From Perilla frutescens (taxonomy: Eukaryota; Streptophyta; Magnoliopsida; Lamiales; Lamiaceae): a DNA stretch of 64,000 nt. The notes under the pieces were generated by a model. That model did not search any database. It was not told where the DNA came from and saw nothing but the letters and a program-made list of their open reading frames with translations. The position numbers and the translations under genes are program-made. The stretch covers positions 42,954,664-43,018,663 of the forward strand of contig BRKX01000006.1 in NCBI GenBank assembly GCA_026008535.1, written 5' to 3'. Numbering within the stretch: the stretch's first letter is position 1; the number at the start of each line of letters is the position of its first letter. This document shows positions 20,720 through 31,499 of this stretch, piece by piece.

Positions 20720-22643
20720 GGCTTTCGAGGAATTAGCCTGTGATGAGCTTTGGGATTTGATCTAGCAGTAGATCTAGATTGCTGAGCTGATCGATCTTGA
20801 ACTGGTGGCTTTGACTAAGTACCAAGTCTTTGAAAGACTGATTGTCTTCGAGTTGCCCATCTCGAATGATCAGTCTGATCTTTGGGCTGAGTTTGAGGAG
20901 TTTCAAAGATGCCCTTACCTTTTGACTCCTCAACTGTGGGGACTGAGCTGGTCTTGTGAATCCTCTCAGGACTCCAGATTCACAGCTCTGTACAACTGCC
21001 TAGCCCTTTTCTGCGACAGTGTATTTACTATATCCCAGTCTTGGGCTCCCAGATTCAGTTCTCTGATGACTCAAGATTTCATCAAGAGTCTGGGATCCCT
21101 TCTTGAATTTGAGAGATAATTCTCTCTTTCAAGATTTTTTGCTTGAGCTGCTCATTCTCAGCTTCCAGTTCTGCATTTCTCAGCCTCAGCTGATCCATTT
21201 CTGTTGACTGAGCATCAAGACTTTTTAGTCTTTCATTTTCAGCACTTAGCTCATCAACTCTGCTTCTTAGCTCATCATTTTCACCCTTCAGTTCAATATA
21301 CATAGTTGATACATAAGCTAATTGATCTTCTAGGATTTTTAACTGTTCATCCAGTTTATTCCTAGAGATCGATGCTTCATGTATATAATAGAATGAGGTT
21401 ATTAAGTCAGCTTGACTAACCTCTTCTTCATTGTCGGCCATGAGGCACAATAAAGCTTCATCATCGGAGCTGTAGCCATCTGAATCGATTCCAGATGGGT
21501 AGTCTGAATCATCAAGCATGACATTCTCAGAGTTTGCGATCATTGCTGTCCTTTTGAAGAAGCTTCTCCTCACTTTAGCCTTTTTGTCTTCAGGAAGCTA
21601 TGGACACTCGTATCTGTAGTGTCCTTGCTTGTGGCAATGGAAACATTCCTCTATGTTCCTATTTGCCACCCTGAATTCTTCATCTGGACGATCAGCTGGC
21701 TGCTGGTTTCTCTCACCTTTAGCAGCTTCATCAGCTTCGGGTTGAGCTTATTGTTGATCTCTGACTTTTCTTAGCTTTTCCAGCAATCTTATCATTGATT
21801 GGATTTGCTCATTCAAGTCTTCAGTCAGGATCTCCCTGGATTCTCTCTGACAGACGAGCCTCTTGGTCGGAAGTTGTTTCTTCTGCGGGCTTCTCTGAAT
21901 CGATTTCTTTCAGCATAGAAAGAAGCATCATGAGAAGAGGAAGTAGATGTTTCTCTCTTTTGATTCAGGTTGTACTCATGAGCTTTGAGAGATCCAAACA
22001 ACTCTCTGGGAGTAATGTTGTTCAAGTCTCTCGACTCTTTAGTAGCAATTACTTTCATATCCTACTCATCATTGAGATTATCAAGAACTTTCGAGTTCAT
22101 CTCATTGTTGGGATAGTTTCTTCCCAGATTGTTCATCTAGCTTATGATGCCAAGAAATCTTATTTCCAGGCTCGAGATGCTTTCATCCGGCTGCATTTTG
22201 AAAGACTCATATTTATCAACTGCTAGCTGGAGCTTGTTTCCTTTGATAGCTTGGGACTCTATGCATAGATCTGTAAGAAGGTCCCAAATCTCATTCAATG
22301 TTCTGCAATTCTTTGTGTCTTTCATGCGATCCTCATCTAGAGTTTGAAAAAGTGTTGCTTCAGCAACAAACTCTAAATTTTTCAACTTCTTCTCTTCACC
22401 AGTGAGAAGATGAGTTGGTTTTGGGATCCTGGCCGGTTGGTAGACATCCATGATGTGGGTTTCATTGTCCATCGTTATGATGATTGGACCGTATTCAATC
22501 ACCTCCAACATATTCTCATGGATGGAGCATAGACGAGCTTTCATCCTTTTGCTCCAATTGTCATAGTTCTCAACTGAAAAGAGAGGTCGCTTATGGTTTC
22601 TCATAGCTAAAACAGTTAGCACAGATAAACAGATCTGATTCAA
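20720..22643 (-). pseudogene. SIRE-A gag
   Basis: Capsid part 22643-22137: RNHKRPLFSVENYDNWSKRM, PARIPKPTHLLTGEEKKL, LAVDKYESFKM. It continues, frame-shifted, through ITPRELFGSLKAHEYNLNQK. The zinc knuckle at about 21650-21605 is intact (CFHCHKQGHYRYEC, CX2CX4HX4C) but followed by a TAG. Next an acidic DSDYPSGIDSDGYSSDDEAL and a coiled coil of about 110 residues (21420-21110, heptads with LRNAELEAENEQL). In a shifted frame KKGSQTLDEIL (21104-21077) matches KKRSQTLDKIL of D. Confidence 0.88.
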
Positions 22644-22677
22644 ATGATCTGCAGAAACAGCTGATCCTTAGAATCAA

Positions 22678-22691
22678 CTGCTCTGATACCA
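22678..22691 (-). other. Primer-binding site of SIRE-A
   Basis: Reverse strand TGGTATCAGAGCAG, complementary to initiator tRNA-Met, two bases from the LTR. It continues into GTTGATTCTAAGGATC as in copy D. Confidence 0.88.
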
Positions 22692-22693
22692 CT

Positions 22694-24034
22694 TTTTGGT
22701 CCTGGTACAAGCCTTTGTCAGTTTAGAGGGAGGTGAATAAACTGACTTCAAAAACTTTCAAAACAGATTGCCGAATAGATGGGGCCCTGACTCGCTTTTG
22801 TGATTTATCTGTGCTGACTGATCAGTTGAAAGAGACTGACGGAAGCTTAGCTGATGAGCTGATTAGTTTGGAATTGATAGCTTGAAGACGTGGCTGAAGC
22901 TTATTATCAACCTGGAATGCTCCTTTCTCTTGAGCTGAGTGGTTGATCTTTAAGGGACAGAACTGAGAAGTTTTGCTCTTGCTGGAATACTGCGTTAGCT
23001 TAGCAGCTTGCTTTGAACTTGAAGCATGCCTTCTCAGTTTAAGACTTTTCGCACTTTGAGAATTTTAAGCTTTGAGCTGTGGAGAGAGAGAAAGAAATAG
23101 CTCGTTTTCTGCACAAATAGCAAAGTTAGATTAGCGAAAGTCTTCTTCTTGGCCAATTGATTTCATCCTCTATATATAGATGAGTGAATTTTGACCGTTA
23201 TGATTGGTGATGTTTAGAGATCACCGGTGGCATTTTTAATGCCTGTAGCCATTTGAAGCTTCTTTTAATGAACTAGCCGTTTTGACTTTTAAATTTCTCT
23301 GCTCTAAGATCATTAGGATCTTTCAAAGATTTCCTGTTGAGATCTTCATTAACTACTTGTCTGTAGGAGCAGGCGATTTGGCTATCAGTTCTTGGACATT
23401 CAGCTGATGGGCTCTCAGTTGTCTCAGCTTTCAGCTCTGAGATATTCCAGTTGGCAGATCTTCAGCTACCTAGAGCTTCTGTCATGATATAGTCTAGTTC
23501 GGCTGACTTATCAGCTGAGCTTAAGAGCTTTCATTTCTAGACTTATCGGTTGGCTACTTGCTTGAGCTTTTTCTCTCTAACTGAACTAAGGTCAGTTGAA
23601 TAAAGACTCAAAGCATTTAGAGCTGTTTTACCAGTAAACTGATCTTTGATCAGTTTAGGGCCAGCTTTGACTGATCTCTTGATTGGATCAGTTTTAGCTT
23701 TCAAGATGACTCGGTATATCAGTCTATCCAGGCTTTTTGCTAAGACTGTTGACTAACTCATCCGAGGATAGCTACCAGTCTCCAAAGTTCTCTTCCCCCT
23801 TTACAGCTTATCTCAAGCTTTGAAGAGTTTACTCTGACTGGTCTGATCAGGTAACCTGTAAGCTGGTTCACCATGCTTCTGAATAGCTGTCTCTCATCTC
23901 AGCTCGAAGTCTTACTTGGTCATTGTCATTGATATCCAGCTTATCATAACCTACAGTTTTTCATTAAATCATCACACATATTTTGACATTTCATCAAAAC
24001 CATTAATTGGAATTTCCCGACAATTTTCCTAACA
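22694..24034 (-). repeat. 5' LTR of SIRE-A (1341 bp)
   Basis: Reverse strand starts TGTTAGGAAAATTGTCGGG (24034) and ends in GGACCAAAA (22694), where D and C have GGGACCAACA. It is shorter than the B and C LTRs and rich in CAGCTGA/TCAGTT motifs, with a TATATATA box at 23171-23178. The first five bases outside are TTGAA; the other target-site copy has been lost. Confidence 0.85.
23163..23183 (-). promoter_or_regulatory. TATA box with short flanking inverted repeat (SIRE-A LTR)
   Basis: TATATATA (23171-23178) lies between TCATC (23163-23167) and GATGA (23179-23183), a 5-bp inverted repeat, shorter than in D and B. Confidence 0.5.
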
Positions 24035-24800
24035 TTGAATATTGTAGAAGCTATTGTTATTTTCATTTGGTTATGGGATGATGCACTTTTATGATATTTA
24101 CGTTGTTTTGAGCATGATTATGGGCTAATCTCTCCATTAGGGGGTGGATGATCGATTTGGTTTTGATTTATGCTTGTGATGGTTGGTTGTTGTTGTTGGA
24201 ATTGAGATTATCATGTTGAGTACTTGATCACTACTTAGCATTGCTAGGTTTTAGATGAGACCAAGAGGAGATTCTAAATCCCGACCTAGGTTCCTTCAAC
24301 ATTAGATGGACTGGGTTCATATGCATAATATATTGATCTTGCTCGTACGATATAGCGGATAAAGGTTTAACGGATAGACGGTGACAGTAATTGAAGTTAA
24401 ACTAATTAACAGGTCTATCGTGTGTTTGAGATTAATATAACCAACTTGAAGTAAACTTAATGAAAAACCAATGAGAGAATCCACACCCTAATGCTCGTAT
24501 CATAATCTTTTCCTGAATCTTGATATCAACATTGTTATTTACATTTACTCGTTTTATTGCTTGTCTTAATTCTTAGTTTAAATCACCATCAAACCCATGT
24601 TTAGAATGTTTAGGTTTTATTTTCGTCATTCTAGTATGTTGCATGCATAGCTTTAAGATAATTGCCCACAAGATGTCTTCTTTGAGAGTTCGACTTGGGT
24701 TAGCTCATCGCATCTACAATTGATCCCGTCCAATTGCAGGTTTGGTTTGAAGTAGTTTACCATGTTAAGTCTAAATCGGAATACAAATTTGGACTTAAAC
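24035..24800. other. Unassigned 766-bp stretch between SIRE-A and SIRE-B
   Basis: AT-rich, no convincing reading frame. The part from 24290 to 24770 (AATCCACACCCTAATGC, CCCATGTTTAGAATG, GAGAGTTCGACTTGGG, GATCCCGTCCAATTGCAGG) has the feel of an LTR or leader from another retroelement, but I cannot name it. It separates the head of A (5' LTR, - strand) from B, which starts mid-RT, so it may be what remains of the integration host. Confidence 0.4.
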
Positions 24801-26169
24801 AGGCATCATCACAAGGAATAAAGCAAGACTAGTAGCCAAGGGATACTCTCAAAGTGAAAGGATCAACTTTGATGAGACATTTGCACCAGTTGCAAGATTA
24901 GAAGCTATCAGATTGTTCCTCACCTATGCGGCTCATAACAATTTCACGGTCTATCAAATGGATGTTAAAAGTGCTTTTCGATAAGAGATGCTTAAGAAGG
25001 ATGGGTACGTCGAGAAACCGCCTGGATTCGAGATTGGAGACCAAATTTTCAAACTGAAGAAAGCATCCTATGGGCTGAAGCAAGCACCCCGAGCCTGGTA
25101 TGAAACCCTCACAACATTCTTACTTAAGAATAGGTTTAAAAAAGGAGTCATTGATCGCACTCAATTCAGAATAGAGCGATCATCAGAGATCTTAATGGCT
25201 CAAATTTATGTAGATAACATAATATTTAGATCAAAGAGTAAGGATCTCTGCACTCGATTCGCACAACTGATGTAGAGCGAATTCGAGATGAGTATGATGA
25301 GAGAAATGACATTCTTTCTAGGACTCCAAGTAAAACAGCTCAAAGATGGTATATTCATCAGTCAAGCCAAGTATACAAACGAGCTCGTCAAGAAGTTTAG
25401 AATTGATAAGGGAAAAACTATCAAGATTCCCATGAATACATCAGTTCAACTGACTCTCAATGAAGAAGGAGAATCAGTTAGCCAAACTCACTACAAAGGC
25501 ATCATCGGTTTGCTTCCCTACTTAACTGCCAGTTGACCAGACATTTCATATTCAGTCGGCTTATGTGCACGCTTCCAAGCAAAGCTGAAGAAGAGTGATC
25601 TCGAAGCAGCAAAGATGATCATCAAATACCTCAGAGGAACCATAAATCTTGGATTATGGTATCCCAGAGACGATAGCTTGAGTCTAACTGGCTATTCAGA
25701 CTTAAACTTCGGTAGATGTAAGATTGATAAGAAGAGTACTAGTGGAACATGTCAGTTTCTTAGTCACAAACTGATATCCTGGTTCAGTAAGAATCAGCAC
25801 TCAGTTGTAACATCGACAACTAAAGCAGAGTATGTAGCTGCTGGAAGCTGTTGTGCACAAATACTATGGATGAAGCAGCAGTTGAAGGATTACAAGGTCA
25901 AAACTGACAAAGTACCTATCTTCTGCGACACCAACAATGCCACTAATATTTCTCATAATCTAGTTTTGCATTCGAGAACAAGGCATATTGACATCGGACA
26001 CCACTTTATCAGAGATCACATTGAGAAGAAGGACATATCCATCCAATATGTCAACACTGAAAAGCAGATAACTGACATCTTTACAAAGCCTTTGCCAGAG
26101 GCAAGACTCGTGGATCTTTGCATCCAATTGGGGTTATTAGAACTAACTTCAAAAGATGAAGATGATTAA
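24801..26169 (+). pseudogene. SIRE-B reverse transcriptase and RNase H
   Basis: Starts abruptly at GIITRNKARLVAKGYSQ and continues FDETFAPVARLEAIRLFL, PPGFEIGDQIFKLKKASYGL, KQAPRAWYETL, with the catalytic box changed to YVDN (about 25210-25221). EFEMSMM, then RNase H with SWFSKNQHSVVTSTTKAEY, HSRTRHIDIGHHFIRDHI and ITDIFTKPLPEARL. Internal stops at 24982 (TAA), 25273 (TAG) and 25534 (TGA). The natural stop is at 26167-26169. The second Asp of YVDD is replaced by Asn, so polymerase activity would be lost. Confidence 0.93.
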
Positions 26170-26539
26170 GAAATTGGGAGAATGCAAAAAACAATCCCGG
26201 CCGATGAGAAAAAAGAGAGTAGAAACTGAAACTGAACCAAATGGTGCACCAGTTCAGTCAGCAAAAGGAGCCAAAACTGCTCAAACCATCAGTTCAAGCA
26301 AAAAGTAAGCTGAAAAGTTTGCAAACTGATGAGAAGCATGGAAGCTGAGAAGTCAAAGGGCCAGAACTGATCGGAAGTTCAATCAGTTCACATTGGAGAA
26401 AACAGCTCGTGATTAGCTGATGCAAGCAACTGAACTGAAGGGAGAGCTGGAAGCCATCTCAGCAAAAGGAGGAGCTAAACTGAAAAACATCTTAGTTGAA
26501 ACGGATCAAGACAATTGGATAATGCAAGATGTAGCTGAA

Positions 26540-26810
26540 ACATCTGATGACGTCAGCAGCTCAAGGCCACGCGGAAGCTCCTGAGAGAGAGATTTAAACA
26601 GATAACTTCAAATTTTACTTTGGTTAGTGGAACAGTAAAATGACGTGTCACACCATTGTTACCATTGGACCTACTATCTCTCATTTCATTTAATCCCAAC
26701 AGATAAAATTTTGAGATTTAATCGATGGATTAATCGGAATCGTTCGAATTAAGCTCATCTCAAATTCTCTTTACCGTTGGATTTTCCATTAGAATTGAAG
26801 GTTATAAATA
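26540..26810 (+). promoter_or_regulatory. Putative promoter of the accessory gene (copy B)
   Basis: TGACGTCA palindrome (26548-26555), CCACGCGG (26567-26574; CCACGTGG in A), TGACGTGTCA (26641-26650) and a TATAAATA box (26803-26810) 181 bp before the ATG at 26991. The leader is AC-rich and without upstream ATG-rich clutter. The first three motifs occur in the same order in copy A, which diverges elsewhere, so they look conserved. This suggests a promoter inside the element, separate from the LTR. Confidence 0.55.
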
Positions 26811-26990
26811 GATTGGCCGAACCCCTTTTCAGCCCACTCAAAACCAAACTAAGCCTTCAAGCATTCATATTCAGACCCTAAATTCAGAGTTTTCTACTTC
26901 TCTCAAAAGCTTCAGAAAACTCCTTCAAACTTTTCAAATAGCTCAATTCTCTGCCAACCTTCACCGCAGAAAATACAACTTCAAGCTCAA

Positions 26991-27470
26991 ATGGCCTTCA
27001 AAGAGGTTTGTGGAAACTTAGAGTTGTGTGAAAGAATTATCACACTAGTGGAAAAAGCCAAGCTCAAAACCTTCACCGAAAAAGCTCCATCAAGAGTCTA
27101 CCCTGAAGTTGTGGTGGAATTCTTTCTGAATTCAAAATATGAAGATAATTCGCAAGAGATCACAACTAAAGTAAGGGGGAGAAAATTTATCATTACTTCG
27201 ATAATTCTACGGAAGGTCTTCAAAATTCCAAGCTTTAGTACAAAGCTTGAAGATGTTTGGGTAGATCCTGAGTTAAGCTACAGTAGATAGAAAAAGGACA
27301 CGATTACTCTGGAGTATCATGGCAACCACATGATAACCAAATTCATTAAGGAATACTAGATGTTAGCCACCATTACCGCCAGAATCCTCATAGGAGCAAC
27401 AGGAAGTCATTCCGAAATGATGGAACCAAGAATGGAACTACCCGCTCAATGCATCGATCCAGCTAGACTT
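26991..27470 (+). pseudogene. SIRE-B accessory unit 1, N-terminal half
   Basis: The ATG at 26991 opens MAFKEVCGNLELCE. Block I: PSRVYPEVVVEFFLN, then TTKVRGRKFIITS and VFKIP, the pattern also seen in copy A unit 1. Block II begins with LATITARILIGATGSHSEM. Stops at 27288 (TAG) and 27357 (TAG). At about 27470 it passes without frame change into unit 3 sequence, which shows that the rest of unit 1, all of unit 2 and the spacer upstream of unit 3 were deleted. Confidence 0.75.
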
Positions 27471-29149
27471 GCTCTCAACCTAAAAAGAGACAAGTTCGTA
27501 GACCTAGATCTTATGATGAAAAGACTTAAAGCTGATGAATTTCATCGCTTAGTTGTAACAGTGGAGGAAACTGAACTCTTTCAGTTTCTTACTCAAGGTC
27601 CTCAATTTGGATGATGCCTTTCAGAGTAAGTTGCCGAGTTCTATATCTACTCCCAAAACGCAACAACGGCAACATCATTTCAATAGTCGGCGGGCACTCG
27701 ATCATGATCTTTAAGGAAACCATGATGGAAACCCTCTATCTTTCAGTAGCAGGTTCACCGGAAGGCTCAATAGTCATGCCAAATCAAAGAGATTTGTGGA
27801 GCCAATGGACAAAATTAGTAGTTGAGCATAATGATTATTCACACAGACTGAAGGATAGTCTTTGGCCGGAGTTCATCCAACTTCAAGATATAGTCATCCA
27901 CTACCTGCGAGGCAACCTAGACTATACTCACTTCAGTGCCGAAAATGCTCACCTGATGGCACTCATTTAGAACCTACGCAAGAATGTTCGCATGGTCCGT
28001 TTTGACCATCAAACTGGAACATTCACGGAGAAGCTGGGATTCATCAATCGACTCAGCATGATAATCTGTGATCAGATTCAAGTTCTCTCTCATCAAGGCG
28101 TGTTGCTGGACAGGAGAGACTATCTCCCCACAATCTTTGTCAAGAGAAAAAGGAATCTGAAGCCGTTTGGCCCAAGATTGAGAAGGCAGAGAACTGTTGA
28201 AGAAGGTCCCTCCACTCTGACTGAACCGACTTCCAATAGTCGAGGAAAGCAGATCGTGTCAGAAGATGACATGACGACAGAGTCAATTACGCCAGCTGAG
28301 TCTAAACCAGCTGAAAACAACTACATGGATAGCGTTGGAGAAAGCTTCCCGAAACTCTCAACAATCTGTTGTCCAGCAGATTTTACATCATCGAGCTACG
28401 ACTCTGATCTCTTTAATCAACTGAAGAGATATCTCATATGGTCACTCTGGGCATATCAAATTGATGGAGCAGTCATGTTTGAACTGCTCGACAAGAAGGG
28501 AAGCCACTTCTGGAGTCAGGAAGGAACTTGGAGCCGAAACTGGATAAATAATCCATTCACAGCTACTCCCACACTCTCCGAGATCATGGATTCAATGATC
28601 CACAGAATCCAGCATGGAGTACCAGCCGCAGCTCCACTACCTTTTGCAGAGCCATCCAACTTATCCTCCATACCGATAGAGTTTAACTACCCAGCTCCAA
28701 CTGAAGAACTCCTCCTAAGTTTGGCCATGATGACAACTGAACCTCAAGTTCAGTCTCCACTACCAGATCTACGGTAGTTCATGCCAACAAAATAAGCATC
28801 CAACTGGCTACCCTCACCACCAAGAGAACAGCCATATCCCTCTCATTTTAAAGGTAACTTAGCTACCACATTCAGCTTGTTACCACATGTCCCCATTATA
28901 TCTTTTGATCTACAACTGCACACCCTTTTGGATGATGCTAAAAAGGGGGAAAAGAATGAAGAAATTGAGAGGAATGATGGAAGAAACTTTTTGAGTCTCT
29001 GGAATGAGATTCAGGGAGAACCCTCGCAGTTTCAAGGGGAAGTACAACCTCAGGGGGAAGAAATGAGGACTGTAGGAACTGCTCGAGAAGAGAGGCATCA
29101 AACTCAGGGGAGTTTGGGGAGCTTTCTGGAGAAGAGCCAGAGATGAGAG
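27471..29149 (+). pseudogene. SIRE-B accessory unit 3
   Basis: Aligns with C unit 3 throughout: LKRDKFVDLDLMMKRL, FQFLTQGP, then after a frameshift near 27610 NIISIV, VVEHNDYSHRLKDSLWPEFI, FDHQTGTFTEKLGFINR, RRDYLPTIF, then SSSYDSDLFNQLKRYLIWSL, GSHFWSQEGTWSRNWINN and TPTLSEIMDSMI. It continues past a stop at 28776 into LLDDAKKGEKNEEI, whose DNA contains a polypurine tract copy, and ends in a Glu/Gln-rich tail at 29146. RYLIW...FW..EGTWS..W is block IV, shared with units 1 and 2. Function unknown. Confidence 0.75.
28940..28952 (+). other. Second polypurine tract copy inside unit 3
   Basis: AAAAAGGGGGAAA is identical, 13 of 13, to the tract before the LTR (29481-29493). The preceding bases TTTTGGATGATGCT resemble TTTTGGACATCATC of the true site. 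Confidence 0.75.
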
Positions 29150-29480
29150 ACAATTGTCTCAGAGGGAAGTTTAGGGAGACATCTGGAGGAATGCTAGTGC
29201 TAGAGAAAATGAAGAATCTAGCAATTGGTGGAACATATGAAAAAGGAGATGAGATACCAGCTGAAGAAGTGCAGCAACTGAAGAGCAAGAAACTGAAAAA
29301 AAAAAAGAAAAAGAAAAAAAAGAAACTGTTATAGATTCAAAGAAATCTAATTAGTTTATATAATCAGTTTTTTAGCTATAAAAGTTTTCTTGCTTGATTG
29401 TGTTCTTTTTTAGACAACTCAAAAATTTCTTAATCCGTTTTTCCATCATTGCTCAATTTTGCCATGTTTTGGACATCATC

Positions 29481-29493
29481 AAAAAGGGGGAAA
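29481..29493 (+). other. Polypurine tract of SIRE-B
   Basis: AAAAAGGGGGAAA, one base before the LTR start at 29495. Identical in copy C (51087-51099). Confidence 0.88.
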
Positions 29494-29654
29494 TTGTTAG
29501 GAAAAACTATCAAGCATTTTCCTAACTGGAGTTTTCATGAGATGTTAAAATATGTCAAAATACACAAAGAGCTATGAAAAACTGAAAAGAAATCAAGCAG
29601 AAAACTAAGGAAGATCATATCAAAAAATCGAGCTATCAAAGCCTGAAAATGATC

Positions 29655-29750
29655 AATCCAAGTGAGAAAAGAAAAGAGAGAAAAGAAAAGAAAAGAGAGG
29701 AGAAGAAAAGAAAAGAGAGAAAAGAAAAGAGAGAAAAAGAAAAAAAAAAT
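29655..29750 (+). repeat. Purine-rich simple repeat
   Basis: Irregular AAAAG/GAGAG repeats about 95 bp long in the LTR U3; purines only over most of its length. Not present in the C LTR. Confidence 0.85.
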
Positions 29751-29879
29751 CCAGCCACAAGAGCTGTGAAAAAGAAAAAATGTAGCTTGCTAGATCAGTT
29801 AGCAAGATAAACTGAAAGTTGCAGGTACCATCAAGTGAAGTACCAAATGCCATCAGTCTACAGTCATGAACTGAAGAAT

Positions 29880-30425
29880 GCACCAGTTCAGATATGCCCA
29901 ATTCCAGCTGAAGAATAATACTAGCTGAAGCTACCAGTTCAAGGCACCAGTTCAGAAATGCCCAATTCCAGCTGAAGATGATTACTAGCTGAAGAGAGGA
30001 CAATTCTAGCTGAAGGGAAATACCAACTGAAGACCACATCAGTCTGAGCCATAGGATATGCCAGCTCAAGATGATTCCAGCTGAAGGAGAATACCAGCTG
30101 AAGATCACATCAGTTAGAGATGAAGGATATGCCAGCTCAAGAATATTTCCAGCTAAAGGAGAATACCAGCTGAAGAATACACCAGTTCGAGCTGAAGGAG
30201 ATACTAGCTCAAGAAGTCCCAGCTGAAGAATGAAGTTCCAGCTAAGAAATACTAGTTCGAAGGAGACCAGCTGAAGACGCATCAGTTCTGAAGTGCAACT
30301 GAAGAAGCGTCAGCATCCGAATTGAAGACCAGTCCAAGGAAGTTTCAGCTGAAGGGACATCAGTCCAACATGCCAGCTGAAGAACACTGGTTCAAAACTA
30401 CCAGCTGAAGCAAATCAAACTAGAG
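29880..30425 (+). repeat. CAGCTGAAG repeat zone in LTR U3
   Basis: I count ten exact copies of CAGCTGAAG plus many one-base variants (TAGCTGAAG, CAACTGAAG, CAGTTCGA), irregularly spaced over 545 bp upstream of the TATA box. CAGCTG is palindromic and is an E-box-type core. The colinear part of the D LTR keeps the pattern; C has a 44-bp array with TCAGCTGA at the equivalent position. Confidence 0.75.
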
Positions 30426-30758
30426 CTCAGAAAGTATCAAGCTAGAGGACAGAACTGCCAGCTAAAGATGATCTTAACTTGAGCTTTCGAAACTGCCAAG
30501 GATGCGCAGAACTGATAGCCAAGGAACTGAAGATTCCAATTGTCTGTCAAAGCCCAAAAATGAAGATCAAGATAGAAGGCATAACTGAAATTCAAATTTT
30601 AGAAAAGTTAACATAAAGATCTTTAAGTTAATGTAACCGAGATCTTGGAATAAAAGCATGTCAGAAGAACAAAGGCCACTCAACGCCTCTTTAAATGAAA
30701 AGCCTCAACGGCTTTATCATTTATTATAACACAGTGATAACCAACGGTCACCAAGCCA

Positions 30759-30777
30759 CTCATCTATAAAAGATGAG
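30759..30777 (+). promoter_or_regulatory. TATA box in hairpin (SIRE-B LTR)
   Basis: CTCATCT (30759-30765) and AGATGAG (30771-30777) pair perfectly around ATAAA; TATAAAAG at 30765-30772. Confidence 0.7.
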
Positions 30778-31499
30778 CAACCCAGAAGATGGCCATGACT
30801 TTTGACTCTTGAAGAGAACTTTTGCTCAGACTTTCTGCATACACTTTCAGTGAAGACGTTCGCCAAAGCTCTAAAGCCTCAAGCTCAAACTCAGCAATAG
30901 CAAAAGTCCAACTGAAAAGAAGGAGCAGACTGCTCATCAAGCTAACTGTTGAAGAAATCCGACCAGAGCCATTCGCTCAGTTTCGCTCCACAACGATCAA
31001 TTACCCAGCTCAAGCCGCAGACGCACAAAGGAGCATATCAGTTGATACCAGTTTGAAGACTGTCTTCTTGAAGATCGAAAGAGATCTAAAACCTTGTAAA
31101 GACAGTCAATAGCACCTAAAGTCTCAATGAGCAGTTGAGATCAGTAAGTGTGAGCTGTCAACCAGAACCCGGTTGAGGAGGCTACTTTCATTCGATCATC
31201 ACTTTCGGGACAACAACAGTTGAAAAGGAATCTGTGACTCGTAAAGTCACCGACAGCCAGGTCTAACACTTGTCCTCACTGTGTAACTGTAATAAAGAAA
31301 CTTTACACTTGTATAGTGAATTGCCCACACAGCAGTCCGAACTAGCTGATCATCTCAACTGATCGCCTAACAGCATGGATAACTTTATGAGTCAAATGGG
31401 CCCTGACTATTCCGCAATTATTATTAAGTTTTTGGATCATTTTATTCACCCCTCTCCTCCTCTAAACTGATTTTGACTCACCCCGGGAGCAATAGCTTT

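Larger units (their letters stand above)
13570..24034 (-). mobile_element. SIRE-A: Sirevirus-like copia, 5' LTR to accessory unit 1
   Basis: Read on the - strand: 5' LTR (24034-22694), primer-binding site, gag (22643-20720), protease (20110-19640), integrase (19640-18681), RT and RNase H (18327-16742), a ~760-bp spacer with promoter-like motifs, then accessory unit 1 (15979-13570). The other accessory units, polypurine tract and 3' LTR are missing because the element is cut at 13570 by copy D in the opposite orientation. This is the most complete gag-pol of its family in the window. Confidence 0.93.
24801..31494 (+). mobile_element. SIRE-B: Sirevirus-like copia, RT to 3' LTR
   Basis: Begins mid-RT at about 24801, continues through RNase H, an accessory-gene spacer with promoter motifs, a deletion-fusion of accessory units 1 and 3, a leader with a second polypurine-like tract, the true polypurine tract and a 2-kb 3' LTR. 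The 5' LTR, gag, protease and integrase are missing. It ends at 31494 against copia E. Confidence 0.92.
29495..31494 (+). repeat. 3' LTR of SIRE-B (2000 bp)
   Basis: Starts TGTTAGGAAAAACTATC after the polypurine tract and ends CCCGGGAGCAATA, corresponding to CCCGGGACCAACA in C and D. U3 includes a GAAAA-rich simple repeat (29655-29750) and a CAGCTGAAG-rich zone (29880-30425). The TATA hairpin is at 30759-30777. The D LTR is colinear from 30028 on. Confidence 0.92.

Noticed and set aside
29143..29334. Short frame with a long lysine run before the B polypurine tract
   Set aside because: The Lys run is an A-rich microsatellite, and the frame has no counterpart in C.
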